In this document: positions 26,762 through 36,333 of the stretch, in pieces
Layout of the letters: the number at the start of each line of letters is the position of its first letter
Numbering within the stretch: the first letter of the stretch is position 1
NCBI GenBank assembly: GCA_036010905.1
Contig: DASCMH010000004.1
Span: forward strand, 62,001 to 126,000
Length of the DNA stretch: 64,000 bases
Origin: SMWD01 sp002729875
Lineage (GTDB): Bacteria; Pseudomonadota; Gammaproteobacteria; Steroidobacterales; GCA-2729495
Direction: 5' to 3'
Position numbers and translations under genes: made by a program
The notes under the pieces: generated by a model
Told to the model about the DNA's origin: nothing
Seen by the model: only the letters and a program-made list of their open reading frames with translations
Databases searched by the model: none

Positions 26762-28426
26762 TTATCCGGGTTCGGTAATCGTCACGGTATTTCCAGGTTC
26801 TACGCCGTCGACTTTTTGTACGACTCCGCTCGGCCATGTAATCTCAATGTAATCGATCGAGTTGTTCGCGCCCAGACCGAACAACAAGCGCGGATCGTTA
26901 GCCGAATTATAGCCATGTGCACTCGTGTGCTCTCTGTATTGCACGAGATCACCTGACACCAGCTTGACGCGCGCACCGTAGCCGGAACGATTACTCCTGG
27001 TTCCGATCAATGCAACCCGCACCCAGTTATTTTCACCACCTGCATTCAATAACAACTGGTTCTGCTGTTCCATACTGACCCGCTTACCCATACTGTAATA
27101 AGTGCGGTTGGTCACGAACAAATCCGGATAACCATCATCGTTGACATCAGCCGCGCCGACACCACTGCCAATCCCAAGCCCTTCAGCACCGGAACCATTG
27201 GTAATATCCGTAAACGTATTATCACCATTATTACGGTATAACCGGTTGTAAGCCGGCTCCCAGGCGATATAGAACTGTACAAACACCGGCATACTGATTA
27301 CGTCATTGATCAGTACATTTGACTCACCGCCGTTATTGACATAAATATCCAGCAACCCATCGTTATCAAAATCCGCCATGGCGCAACCTCGCGCACCGCC
27401 CATGTCACCAATACCCGAGATCATGCTGATATCAGTAAACTTCACTTCACCCGTTTGCGCAAAACGGCTGATAACCAGACGATTTGCCTGGTCGGCCGTC
27501 GGCAGGAAAATATCCATATCGCCGTCATTGTCGATATCGCCGATACAGGCTCCGTTTGCATTACCCGGATTGAGCAATGCGAGTGCCCGCGGTGGCTTGC
27601 GGCTGCGGGTTATATCCGTAAAAGTGCCATCACCGTTATTCAGAAAAGCGATGTTATTGTCACCCTCTATGGTCACGAGCAGATCCTGCCAACCATCCTG
27701 ATCAAAATCCGTCCAGTTCGGCGAACCCTGCGCATTGGCCTTGAGCACCTTGCCAAGAATCCCCGCACCGGATTGCTCGGTGACATCGATAAATGTTCCA
27801 TCACCATTATTGCGAAACAAAACGTTATCAACATCGTACTCAGGTTGTTTGATGTAAAGGTCCAGATACCCGTCGTTATCAAAGTCACCCCAGGCTACGC
27901 CTGCCCCGGTGCTGTCGATGCCACCGGCTTGTCGATCCGGTTCATTACCGGCGCGCAGCAGCCCGGCCGACACGGTAATATTCTTGAAATTCGCTTCCCC
28001 CGTTTCAATCAACAGGTTCCGGTACGCAGAATGCGGCACCCTCTTTACGCCACGACCACTCGGCGGCATGTTAGCAACAAACATATCCATATCGCCGTCA
28101 TTATCGATATCGCCCCAGGACGCACCACGTGCCAACCCTCCGCCATTATCAACGCCCCGCTCCACTGCGACATTGATGAACCGACCCTGCCCGATATTCT
28201 CAAACAGGCGATTATCATGGCCCGGCATATGCGCCTCGGTCGGCACATAAATATCCAGGTCGCCATCCTGATCATAATCGACAAATGTCGGCCCGGTGCT
28301 GTTAACAGCCAGATCTGCAAGTCCGGCCGGTTCGGCAGCATCGATGAATCGAATCGGCATCTCTGCCGCGATAGCACAGCCACACACAAGCGAAAACCCA
28401 AACAGCCACATCACTATTACGCGCAT
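26762..28426 (-). CDS. Secreted FG-GAP/VCBS repeat protein with ASPIC/UnbV domain
   Basis: A 554-residue exported protein with a signal peptide ending near CAIAA-EMP. It contains repeated calcium-binding loops of the DYDQDGDLDIYV, DIDNDGDMDMFV, DFDNDGYLDLYI type, spaced ~60-80 residues apart, which form an FG-GAP beta-propeller. The C-terminus (NRSGYGARVKLVSGD...DYIEITWPSGV) is the ASPIC/UnbV domain, so it belongs to the CRTAC1-like family. The role is unknown; these proteins are presumed surface or binding proteins. Confidence 0.9.
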   Translation of the reverse strand: MRVIVMWLFGFSLVCGCAIAAEMPIRFIDAAEPAGLADLAVNSTGPTFVDYDQDGDLDIYVPTEAHMPGHDNRLFENIGQGRFINVAVERGVDNGGGLARGASWGDIDNDGDMDMFVANMPPSGRGVKRVPHSAYRNLLIETGEANFKNITVSAGLLRAGNEPDRQAGGIDSTGAGVAWGDFDNDGYLDLYIKQPEYDVDNVLFRNNGDGTFIDVTEQSGAGILGKVLKANAQGSPNWTDFDQDGWQDLLVTIEGDNNIAFLNNGDGTFTDITRSRKPPRALALLNPGNANGACIGDIDNDGDMDIFLPTADQANRLVISRFAQTGEVKFTDISMISGIGDMGGARGCAMADFDNDGLLDIYVNNGGESNVLINDVISMPVFVQFYIAWEPAYNRLYRNNGDNTFTDITNGSGAEGLGIGSGVGAADVNDDGYPDLFVTNRTYYSMGKRVSMEQQNQLLLNAGGENNWVRVALIGTRSNRSGYGARVKLVSGDLVQYREHTSAHGYNSANDPRLLFGLGANNSIDYIEITWPSGVVQKVDGVEPGNTVTITEPG

Positions 28427-28514
28427 CTTTCCAACTCCGAAGGGTTAGCCTGGAATACCGCTGGTCTAGTTACGAACCTGGCAAACTGCCCGGTTGTCAT
28501 GTTCTGAAACCGGT

Positions 28515-29381
28515 TCAGGCAAGCAGAACGTGATCGAGCATAGCTGCTACAAGCAGCAAACCAAGCTGCACGATCGAAGCGGCGAAAGTTCGCCAGGCCT
28601 GGGGCACACTCGGCTCAAGATATAGCCTTATACAGGCATAGACAAAGATGCCGCCACCGGACAAAGCACCGATAAAATAAATCCAGCTCATCCCATACCA
28701 GACAGGCAACAGTGACAGCACAACAAGTAAGATGGCATGAGTCAGGATAGTGCCTGTTGATAAAGTTTCACTAACGATAACGGGTAGCATCGGCACACCG
28801 GCAGCCGCATAATCCTCCTTACAGGCAAATGCCAATGCCCAAAAATGTGGCGGTGTCCACAGGAATAAAACCATGGCCAGTATCAACGGCGCCGGAGCCA
28901 GTGTCGCTTCCGTCGCCGCCGCACCGGCCATAACGGCGAAACTGCCGGACAACCCACCAATCACGATATTCATCCAGGTGCGCTTTTTGAGCCAGACTGT
29001 GTAGACAATGCCGTAGGTGAATGCACCGAGAAAAATATAAATTGCGGCAGCAACATTCGTCACCAGCGCCGCTGCGACCACTGAAACGATTAACAACACT
29101 GGAATTGCCGTCAGCCAATACCAATTGGCGCTGAACTCGCCGGTCACAAATGCGCGTCCACGCGTACGCTTCATGTGCGCATCGAGATCACGCTCATAGA
29201 ACTGGTTAAAGGCGCCGGAAACCGACGACGATACGAGTACCGCCAGACTAAGCACGAGAACCTGCCAGAAAGAAAGCTCATTCCCCGGACTCACGGCGAT
29301 ACCCGCCAAGGTACAGGCCATGATCAGAAACCCAAGTCGAATCTTGGCGGTCTGGTAAATTAATTTTATTGTCTTAAGCAT
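28515..29381 (-). CDS. CtaB-like UbiA prenyltransferase (heme O synthase family)
   Basis: A polytopic membrane prenyltransferase of ~288 residues. The first aspartate motif is NQFYERDLDAHMKRTRGR (N-x3-D-x-D type) and the block FLWTPPHFWALAF is diagnostic of protoheme IX farnesyltransferases. These convert heme B to heme O for cytochrome oxidases. No cytochrome oxidase or ctaA gene is adjacent, so it is either an orphan copy or acts on another substrate. I place the start at 29381; a longer frame from 29405 is possible. Confidence 0.82.
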   Translation of the reverse strand: MLKTIKLIYQTAKIRLGFLIMACTLAGIAVSPGNELSFWQVLVLSLAVLVSSSVSGAFNQFYERDLDAHMKRTRGRAFVTGEFSANWYWLTAIPVLLIVSVVAAALVTNVAAAIYIFLGAFTYGIVYTVWLKKRTWMNIVIGGLSGSFAVMAGAAATEATLAPAPLILAMVLFLWTPPHFWALAFACKEDYAAAGVPMLPVIVSETLSTGTILTHAILLVVLSLLPVWYGMSWIYFIGALSGGGIFVYACIRLYLEPSVPQAWRTFAASIVQLGLLLVAAMLDHVLLA

Positions 29382-29671
29382 ATATCTGGTCAGTTTCCAG
29401 CTCAATTATTAAGATTAATGTCACAAGCTTAGCGCATGCAAATTCTAAATTTAAGACTGTGTCTAAAAAAAGGGCAAAAAATAAGTTAAATTGACAACCG
29501 GGGAGATGCCGGGAAATGCAATCCAGCCCGATATCCGGTGCCGATAACCAAATCCTTACCCGCATCATATAATGGCTGGTTATACGGGGATAACAACAAT
29601 TACGTTCCCTCAGCCCAGCGAAGCTATTAACGTAGTGACCACGAGCAAGATACTCGAAGAAAGTCATTACG
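29382..29671. promoter_or_regulatory. Divergent ctaB-like / cysH upstream region
   Basis: A ~290-bp AT-rich spacer between divergent genes. A TTGACA-like TTGACAACC lies near 29489, but I see no well-spaced -10 partner. Because cysH genes are usually activated by CysB, whose gene is next to cysH here, a CysB site is expected in this stretch, though its consensus is too loose to place by eye. Confidence 0.3.
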
Positions 29672-30448
29672 ATGTCATCGAATAGTGTAAAAGAAATTGA
29701 TCTGCCCATCTTTGCTGCCATTGGTGCGTTGGACGAACAGGAGTCTCGCCAGCGCGCGCTCGACCACTGCAACGAGATCATGTCGTCCAAACCCGCACAA
29801 GACCGGGTTGCATGGGCTGTTGAACACCTGCCGTCAAATCTTGTCCTGTCCTCCAGCTTCGGCGTGCAGGCAGCAGTATCACTACACCTTGTGACTCAGC
29901 AGGTGGCCAATATACCGGTTATCTTTATCGATACCGGCTACCAGTTCCCGGAAACCTATCAATTTGTCGACCAACTAACCGAACGACTCGATCTCAACCT
30001 CAATATCTACAGCAGCAAGACAAGCCCGGCCTGGCAGGAAGCGCGCTTCGGAGAACGCTGGACCCAGGGCCTGAAGGGGCTCGAAACCTATAACCAGGAA
30101 AACAAGGTTGAACCCATGCAACGCGCCCTGCGTGAACTCAAAGCGGGTACCTGGTTTGCAGGTTTGCGCAGAGCCCAGACCAGCAGCCGGATAAACACCC
30201 CATACTTAAGCTGGTCAGGCAATCGCTGGAAGGTACATCCGATCGCAGACTGGACTGATCGGGATATCTACAATTATCTGAAAAAGTACGACCTGCCGTA
30301 TCATCCACTCTGGGAACAGGGCTATGTATCGGTAGGTGACATGCACACAACCAAACCGTTGCACGCCGTCGATCACCGCGACCAGACACGCTTTTTCGGC
30401 CTGAAACGAGAATGTGGTCTGCACGAAATAGACCTGTCGTCTTTATAA
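29672..30448 (+). CDS. cysH: Phosphoadenylyl-sulfate (PAPS) reductase
   Basis: A 258-residue PAPS reductase of assimilatory sulfate reduction, using thioredoxin to reduce PAPS to sulfite. The N-terminal PP-loop-like LSSSFGVQAAVSL and FIDTGYQFPETYQF are characteristic. The catalytic cysteine is in KRECGLHE at residue 248. The extra CC...C motifs that bind [4Fe-4S] in APS reductases are absent, so this is the PAPS-specific type. It is convergent with cysB. Confidence 0.95.
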   Translation: MSSNSVKEIDLPIFAAIGALDEQESRQRALDHCNEIMSSKPAQDRVAWAVEHLPSNLVLSSSFGVQAAVSLHLVTQQVANIPVIFIDTGYQFPETYQFVDQLTERLDLNLNIYSSKTSPAWQEARFGERWTQGLKGLETYNQENKVEPMQRALRELKAGTWFAGLRRAQTSSRINTPYLSWSGNRWKVHPIADWTDRDIYNYLKKYDLPYHPLWEQGYVSVGDMHTTKPLHAVDHRDQTRFFGLKRECGLHEIDLSSL

Positions 30449-30471
30449 GGCACCAGCTACTTCCTAAGGTT

Positions 30472-30574
30472 TTTCCCTGGGCGGTATTTTCCGTCGGTTA
30501 TTCTGCCGAAACCTTTAAGTCGTTTTAGCGGCGTTTTGCAAGGGTATACGGACACAAAATACCGCCCAGGGAAA
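30472..30574. repeat. 103-bp palindromic dispersed repeat, copy B
   Basis: TTTCCCTGGGCGGTATTTT at 30472-30490 is matched exactly by its reverse complement at 30556-30574, a perfect 19-bp terminal inverted repeat. The core (GAAACC-TTTAAG-CG-TTTTAGCGGCGTTTT) matches copy A at 16048-16150, and both copies are 103 bp. It fills the gap between convergent cysH and cysB, where its hairpin could end transcription from both sides. Confidence 0.85.
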
Positions 30575-30586
30575 CCCCAAAGTTAA

Positions 30587-31588
30587 TCAGACATCTTCTT
30601 GCCCACACCCACCACGCGTCGGCACCGTGATATCCGAAAACAACGCATCAATCTCCCCCTGGCTCCCAAGCACCGCAGCTTCCCGCGTTAGTTCCGGCGT
30701 CAGATACGACGCAAACAATGAGATAAAATCAACCATATAGCCACGTAAAACCGAATCACGTCGAAACCCGATCCACGTCGTGCATCGTGGGAACAAATCT
30801 TCAGCCGACAGGGCGACAAAATTCTCCTTGTCGCCCTGCTCATAGGCAAGACCGGCAACGATGCCGACACCAATACCCATCAGCACATAAGTCTTGATGA
30901 TATCGGCATCGCGGGCCGTAAAAACGACATCCGGTTCCAGCCCCTGTACAGCAAAGGCATTCTTGAAAGATGATTCACCGGTGAGGCTGAATACATAGGT
31001 CACCAGCGGATAGTTTGCCAGCATCGGTAAATTGAGTTGCCCGTCCATGCGCGCCAGTTCATGATTCTTCGGCACCAGTACGATTCGATCCCAGTGAAAA
31101 CCCGGTAACAAAACCAACTCTGGAAACAGATTCCGCGAACCGGTTGCGATCGCGAAATCAACGACATTGTTGGTGACAAGTTCCGCAATCTGCTCTGAAG
31201 TACCCTGGTGTAATTCAAGATTAACCTTTGGATAGCGATCACGAAAATTTTTGATAATTTCCGGTAACACATAACGTGCCTGCGTGTGCGTTGTCGCAAT
31301 CGATAACGTACCCTCTTCTTCACCAGACAAGTCGCTGGCCAGACTGCGAATATTCTGCACCTCAAGCATGATCTTGCGCGCCCGTGCAATCACGTCACTG
31401 CCTGCCGGTGTAATATCGACCAGGCTCTTGCCCTTACGCGTGAACAACTGCACCTTGAGTTCCTGCTCCAGCAATTTCAATTGTTTGCTAATACCCGGTT
31501 GGCTCGTATACAGGCGCTCAGATGCCGCAGTGATATTTAATCCACTGTCAGCAATTGCCAGCAGGTAGCGAAGCTGTTGTAAGGTCAT
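30587..31588 (-). CDS. cysB: LysR-family regulator CysB
   Basis: A LysR-type regulator of ~333 residues closely similar to CysB, the activator of the sulfur regulon. The N-terminal LYTSQPGISKQLKLLEQEL is nearly identical to CysB, as are IATTHTQARYVLPE, FTARDADIIKTYVLMGIGVGIVA and the C-terminal RFRRDS-like segment IGFRRDSVLRGYM. The ATG at 31588 has GGGGAG eight bases upstream; the longer frame to 31621 is less likely. CysB responds to N-acetylserine and usually controls cysG/cysH-type genes such as its neighbours. Confidence 0.94.
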   Translation of the reverse strand: MTLQQLRYLLAIADSGLNITAASERLYTSQPGISKQLKLLEQELKVQLFTRKGKSLVDITPAGSDVIARARKIMLEVQNIRSLASDLSGEEEGTLSIATTHTQARYVLPEIIKNFRDRYPKVNLELHQGTSEQIAELVTNNVVDFAIATGSRNLFPELVLLPGFHWDRIVLVPKNHELARMDGQLNLPMLANYPLVTYVFSLTGESSFKNAFAVQGLEPDVVFTARDADIIKTYVLMGIGVGIVAGLAYEQGDKENFVALSAEDLFPRCTTWIGFRRDSVLRGYMVDFISLFASYLTPELTREAAVLGSQGEIDALFSDITVPTRGGCGQEDV

Positions 31589-31743
31589 ATTCAATTCTCC
31601 CCAAACGGGAATCGGAGCCAATGGTCATCGGTTCCAGTCATTTGACTATATAACTATAAGTTAGTTCATATCATCAGGCACTAAAATGCTTATAATATAT
31701 TGTTATATTATAAGATAATAATATTATTTTTTAAGGACTTGCA
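31589..31743. promoter_or_regulatory. cysB-cysG divergent promoter region
   Basis: A very AT-rich 155-bp spacer. TATAAT at 31691-31696 is a perfect -10 for cysG, but the sequence 17 bp upstream (near 31668) is a poor -35, as expected for a CysB-activated promoter. Several TATA/ATAAC-like tracts overlap and could be CysB contact sites. AAGGA at about 31733 is the ribosome site for the cysG start. Confidence 0.5.
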
Positions 31744-33273
31744 ATGAGGATAAGGTACAAACCCATTCCAGAGAAGCTTGTACACATGCGCCATTTGCCA
31801 CTGTTTGCCAGTTTACAGGGACAACCCTGCCTGCTCGTCGGTGGCGGCGATGTCGCCGCGCGCAAGGTGCGTCAGTTTTTGGCAGCCGGCGCGATCATGA
31901 CAGTCGTTGCCCCGGAACTCACTGCTGAATTACAGGCTGAGGTCATCGCCGGACGCCTGAATCACGACCGACGACCCTTTGCGCCTGCATTGATCGGCGA
32001 TAACCTGCTGATCATCGCCGCAACCTCGAACCGTAAAGTTAATCAACAAGTTGCTGCTGCTGCTGCCGCAGCACGACGCCTGTGCAATGTTGTCGACGAC
32101 CCGGAACTATCAAGTTTCATCATGCCTGCTGTTGTTAATCGCTCACCAGTGGTGATTGCAATCAGCACCGGCGGTTCTGCACCGATGCTTGCACGCTTGT
32201 TACGACAACGCATCGAGGACTGGCTGCCGACACAAATTGGCAAACTGGCGCGCTGGACCGGACGCTGGCGCGCCACCGTTAAACGTCGCATCAAAAACCC
32301 AATCGCCCGGTTGCGGTTTTGGGAGCAGATACTCGACGGACCTGCGGCTGATGCTGTCCTGAACAGCCACGTCAAACACGCAAACCAATTGCTTGAACAG
32401 GGATTGAAAGGCTCCGAGACCAGCCTCAGGGCCGACTCATTGCAGGGTGAGGCCTGGTTGGTCGGGGCCGGACCGGGTAACCCGGGGTTGATCACCCGGC
32501 GAGGAACCGAGTTATTGCGCTGTGCGGACATCATACTCCACGATCGACTCGTTTCAGACGAAATACTTGCACTGGCCAGGCGCGATGCACAAATCATCCC
32601 GGTAGGCAAGTCACCACACGGACCGTCGACCAGCCAGCAAGACATTAATGACCTGCTCGTGCGCCTGGTTCACAAAGGCTACCGCGTCTGCCGACTCAAG
32701 GCTGGCGATCCATTTATCTTCGGCCGCGGCGGCGAAGAAATCGAAGCCCTGGTCGCAGCCGGGTTTCCGGTTGAGGTGGTACCGGGCATTACGGCAGCAA
32801 CAGGCTGTGCAGCAGCAGCAGCAATTCCACTCACTTATCGGGGTGTATCAAGCGCCGTGACGTTGGTGACCGGACAAACGGCAGACGAGGGTGCTATTGA
32901 TCCTGAAGCCAACTGGCCGACGCTGGCGGCAAGCCGCCAGACCCTTGCAATATATATGAGCATCGCCCGTCTTGAGCATATTTGTGCGCAACTGATCGAA
33001 CATGGACGTAAAGCCGACACGCCGGTGACCATTATCGAAAACGGTACCCTTAAAGACCAACGTATTATCAACGGCACACTGGAGACTATCGCCGATCATG
33101 CTGCACAACATTCTGTTACGTCACCAGCCATGCTGATCGTCGGTGATGTAGTTGCCTTAGCTGGTACACTGTCCTGGCGTGATGAAGAAACGAGGCTGGC
33201 AGAACCACAATTATGGGCTACGACAAAAACTAATTTACCTCATCCCGGACCCAATGTTGCGGTTCAACCCTGA
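31744..33273 (+). CDS. cysG: Siroheme synthase (trifunctional)
   Basis: A ~509-residue CysG. The N-terminal half is the precorrin-2 dehydrogenase/ferrochelatase (CLLVGGGDVAARKVRQFL, then ISTGGSAPMLARLLRQ). The C-terminal half is uroporphyrinogen III C-methyltransferase (WLVGAGPGNPGLITRRG, LKAGDPFIFGRGGEE, VVPGITAATGCAA). It makes siroheme for sulfite reductase. The 31744 start has an AAGGA site, but most CysG proteins begin at the next ATG (31786, MRHLPLF), so either may be used. cysK follows after 39 bp. Confidence 0.95.
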   Translation: MRIRYKPIPEKLVHMRHLPLFASLQGQPCLLVGGGDVAARKVRQFLAAGAIMTVVAPELTAELQAEVIAGRLNHDRRPFAPALIGDNLLIIAATSNRKVNQQVAAAAAAARRLCNVVDDPELSSFIMPAVVNRSPVVIAISTGGSAPMLARLLRQRIEDWLPTQIGKLARWTGRWRATVKRRIKNPIARLRFWEQILDGPAADAVLNSHVKHANQLLEQGLKGSETSLRADSLQGEAWLVGAGPGNPGLITRRGTELLRCADIILHDRLVSDEILALARRDAQIIPVGKSPHGPSTSQQDINDLLVRLVHKGYRVCRLKAGDPFIFGRGGEEIEALVAAGFPVEVVPGITAATGCAAAAAIPLTYRGVSSAVTLVTGQTADEGAIDPEANWPTLAASRQTLAIYMSIARLEHICAQLIEHGRKADTPVTIIENGTLKDQRIINGTLETIADHAAQHSVTSPAMLIVGDVVALAGTLSWRDEETRLAEPQLWATTKTNLPHPGPNVAVQP

Positions 33274-33312
33274 TATCTTATTTTTTTCTTACTGCATCAC
33301 AGGAAGCAGGAA

Positions 33313-34269
33313 ATGATTTACGAAAGTATTGTGCAAACAATCGGTAACACACCGGTAGTGCGGTTAAATAAGATTGCGCCGGAACATGTTGACATATTTG
33401 TCAAACTAGAATCTTTCAATCCTCTCGGCTCGGTCAAGGATCGGCTCGCATGGGCCATTATCAAGGACGCGGAGAACAGCGGCGCGCTGAAACCCGGCCA
33501 GACGGTCGTGGAAGCCACCTCGGGCAATACCGGCATCGCACTGGCCATGGTCTGCGCGGCCCGGGGTTACTCATTCGTCGCAACCATGGCTGATTCATTT
33601 TCGATTGAAAGACGCCAGATCATGCGCGCGCTCGGGGCCAAGGTCATCCTGACACCGGCCGCCGAGGGCGGCACGGGCATGGTGCGCCGCGCGGAAGAAC
33701 TGGCCGAACAGCACGGCTGGTTCCTCGCCAGGCAGTTCGAGAATCCGGCCAACCCGGAGTACCACCGGCAGACGACCGCCGCCGAGATCCTGCGTGATTT
33801 TGCCGACCGTCGTCTCGACTACTGGGTCTCGGGCTGGGGCACGGGCGGTACGCTGACGGGCGTCGGCGAGGTGCTGAAGCTAGCGCGTCCGGAAACGAAA
33901 ATCATCGCTACAGAACCGGCCGTCGCTTCCATGCTCGGCGGACAGGACTGGCAATCTCACAAGATCCAGGGCTGGACCCCGAACTTTCTGCCCGACGTGC
34001 TGAACCGGGAAGTTTTCGACAAACTGATCCCGGTCGCCGACCAGGAGGCAAAAAACAATTCGCTGCGACTGGCCGAGGAAGAAGGCATCTTCGTCGGCAT
34101 CTCGGCCGGCGCGACACTGACCGCCGGGTTGAAAGTCGCCGAACACGCCGAACCCGGTTCGACCATTCTCGTCATGCTGCCGGATACCGGCGAACGCTAC
34201 CTAAGCAGCTATCTGTTCGAAGAACTCATCGATGGCTCGGACGACGAGTGGCTTGCATCATTGGAGTAG
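33313..34269 (+). CDS. cysK: Cysteine synthase (O-acetylserine sulfhydrylase)
   Basis: A 318-residue PLP enzyme that makes cysteine from O-acetylserine and sulfide. The lysine is in NPLGSVKDRLA (about residue 44). SGNTGIALA is the substrate loop and GTGGTLTGVG the phosphate-binding loop. GISAGATLTAG and the C-terminal LPDTGERYLS are also conserved. It is downstream of cysG, likely in the same CysB-controlled unit. The gene is visibly G+C-richer than cysG. The cysK versus cysM choice is not certain. Confidence 0.93.
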   Translation: MIYESIVQTIGNTPVVRLNKIAPEHVDIFVKLESFNPLGSVKDRLAWAIIKDAENSGALKPGQTVVEATSGNTGIALAMVCAARGYSFVATMADSFSIERRQIMRALGAKVILTPAAEGGTGMVRRAEELAEQHGWFLARQFENPANPEYHRQTTAAEILRDFADRRLDYWVSGWGTGGTLTGVGEVLKLARPETKIIATEPAVASMLGGQDWQSHKIQGWTPNFLPDVLNREVFDKLIPVADQEAKNNSLRLAEEEGIFVGISAGATLTAGLKVAEHAEPGSTILVMLPDTGERYLSSYLFEELIDGSDDEWLASLE

Positions 34270-34358
34270 TAGCTTCAATCAGTTCAGCACCAAGATAAAA
34301 AGCGAGCTAAAGAAATCCTGCGCACCGCATGACCCGGATTACTCTCAGGCAAACATAA

Positions 34359-34811
34359 ATGCCGATAAGCCAACCCTTATCCCCCGACCAGGGCACCTAT
34401 GCGTTAATCATGAATTGCCGCAAATCAACCCGCCTGTCCGTCGGAAAGTTGGGCCATATGCTGCTGCAACCCGGATTTTATATTTATGTCGGTAGTGCCC
34501 GAGGTCCCGGCGGTATCAGAGCCCGCGTTTCCCGTCACCGTCGCCGGAAAAAGAAACTGCACTGGCATATTGACTATCTGCGCCAACAGACGGCCTTGAT
34601 TGAAATCTGGACCATGACGGGGACTACTAATTATGAACACGACTGGGCTGCAGCACTGGCTGCAAAGTATACAACCGCACACAAACGTTTCGGCGCATCG
34701 GACTGCCGATGTTCATCACATTTGTTCTATGCTGCCGCCAGACCGCCACCGGATACCATCGATACGCTGTGCCATGACATGGCCGGCAAATTTGAGGTAA
34801 AAATATTTTAA
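34359..34811 (+). CDS. GIY-YIG nuclease-like protein, DUF123 family
   Basis: A 150-residue protein of the DUF123/GIY-YIG-like family (PF01986 type). The pattern GTYALIM...GFYIYVGSARGPGGIRARVSRH replaces the classical GIY-YIG tyrosines, and HWHIDYL with a trailing Cys pair (SDCRCSSHL) is conserved. Family members bind or cut nucleic acid, but their role is not established. It overlaps no neighbour and is convergent with the amidohydrolase gene. Confidence 0.82.
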   Translation: MPISQPLSPDQGTYALIMNCRKSTRLSVGKLGHMLLQPGFYIYVGSARGPGGIRARVSRHRRRKKKLHWHIDYLRQQTALIEIWTMTGTTNYEHDWAAALAAKYTTAHKRFGASDCRCSSHLFYAAARPPPDTIDTLCHDMAGKFEVKIF

Positions 34812-34849
34812 CCCTGTATGGACAACTTAAGCCGCGATTCCTGATGCCT

Positions 34850-36160
34850 TTACTTGTGCACTTTGCCGGCACGGATAATATGCTGAATGCGGCGAACATT
34901 GCCTACATCAAGACGCGGATCAGCATCGAGTACCAGCAAATCCGCCTGGGCACCTTCGCGTAGCGTACCGAACACACCTTTACGATCGAACACAACGGCT
35001 GCTGTTGTCGTCGCAGCCCTGAGCACATCAATCGGATCCAGCCCGGCCTCCTGATGCATGACGAGTTCAAGCTGGGTCGAAATACCGGGCAACACACCAG
35101 GAATACCCGTATCAGTACCAATCAATACCGGGATACCGGCTCCATGCACGGTAAACAGGTTAAGCCGTAAAACCGGCAAATGCTCAACAATCCACGCCGT
35201 ATTGTCGAGCCGTGCCGTGCCTGAAGAGGTATTGTGAAAGACTTCCATTGCGGCAAGATTCAACTGCCGGTTAAGGTCAAATCTTTCCAGCCGATCGGCC
35301 CATTTATCGTAACCAATATTGGTCTGAAACATCGTCAATGTCGATATATAACAAGTGTTGTTACGCTTCATCAGGTCGATGAATTCAGCATCAACCGGCT
35401 CACTGATGATGCCGTGGATCAGACAATCGATACCTGCCTCGAGCAGGTGTTTGGCGAGTTCCATAATAGGTGCATGGGCAAATGACATCAGCTGCTGACG
35501 ATGCGCCTCATCAATAATAGCTATTGCAATCTCGCGATCCATGACCGCAAAGGGCCGCGTTGTCGCCCAGCGCATATCATCATAAATCAACTTAACACCA
35601 TCCGAACCGGCGGCCTTGAGTTCACGCACAATCGCCCGCGCCTGATCAGGTGTCTCGGGTACATACCCTTTGCCCCAGCCACCATCCGTTGTGAAAATTC
35701 CGCGCACCAGAAATGTGCGCGGATAGGCACTGCGATCCCGTGAAATCTCATTGCGCAACTGATCGAACTCTGCAGCCGGAACACCAGGATTCAGGGTTGC
35801 AGTAACACCCCAGTCGAGCAAACTGCTGAGTACGGCTGTTGAGTTACCGTCTGGTTTGAACATGCCGGAACGCAGGTGATTGTGCATGTCGGCAATACCG
35901 GGCACGACATAGCCTCCACTGGCGTTTATCACTTGCGCAGTGGGAAGTGGCGTCGAATTATCACCCGTCTGTACAGCAATAATCAGGCCATTCTGGACGA
36001 CAATAGTCCCCGTAACACCAAGATCATCGCGCCCCGGGTCGATCAATGTGCCACCGCGAATAACCAGCAAATCACCAGTCTGTGCATGCACCGGTATGGC
36101 GGCACAAAATATAATGCCGCAGAAAACAAGTTTCACGATGCCGCTAAATCCTTTCACCAT
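34850..36160 (-). CDS. Exported amidohydrolase-superfamily hydrolase
   Basis: A metal-dependent hydrolase of ~436 residues with a signal peptide (MVKGFSGIVKLVFCGIIFCAAIPVHAQ-T region). The metal motif is DMHNHLRSG (HxH); further ligands are probably MSFAHAPIM and the IHGIISE segment, with the aspartate in LIGTDTGIPG. The GGGG ribosome site supports 36160 over a longer frame. Such enzymes include imidazolonepropionase and organophosphate-type hydrolases. It follows folE on the same strand with a 173-bp gap and may not belong to the NRPS operon. Confidence 0.85.
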   Translation of the reverse strand: MVKGFSGIVKLVFCGIIFCAAIPVHAQTGDLLVIRGGTLIDPGRDDLGVTGTIVVQNGLIIAVQTGDNSTPLPTAQVINASGGYVVPGIADMHNHLRSGMFKPDGNSTAVLSSLLDWGVTATLNPGVPAAEFDQLRNEISRDRSAYPRTFLVRGIFTTDGGWGKGYVPETPDQARAIVRELKAAGSDGVKLIYDDMRWATTRPFAVMDREIAIAIIDEAHRQQLMSFAHAPIMELAKHLLEAGIDCLIHGIISEPVDAEFIDLMKRNNTCYISTLTMFQTNIGYDKWADRLERFDLNRQLNLAAMEVFHNTSSGTARLDNTAWIVEHLPVLRLNLFTVHGAGIPVLIGTDTGIPGVLPGISTQLELVMHQEAGLDPIDVLRAATTTAAVVFDRKGVFGTLREGAQADLLVLDADPRLDVGNVRRIQHIIRAGKVHK

Positions 36161-36333
36161 TCCTGTATCCCCATTTATTCCGGTAACAGATGCAGCACGA
36201 AAATAGCATCTTTTGCTGATCGGGACGATCAACCCAGGCATAAATCAACCCACCAAGAATTTGCGCATTCCCGCTGACAGGAAAATAAAATTCCCTGTCA
36301 ATCTTAACCCGATCCAGCCTGCCGGTCAGGAAA

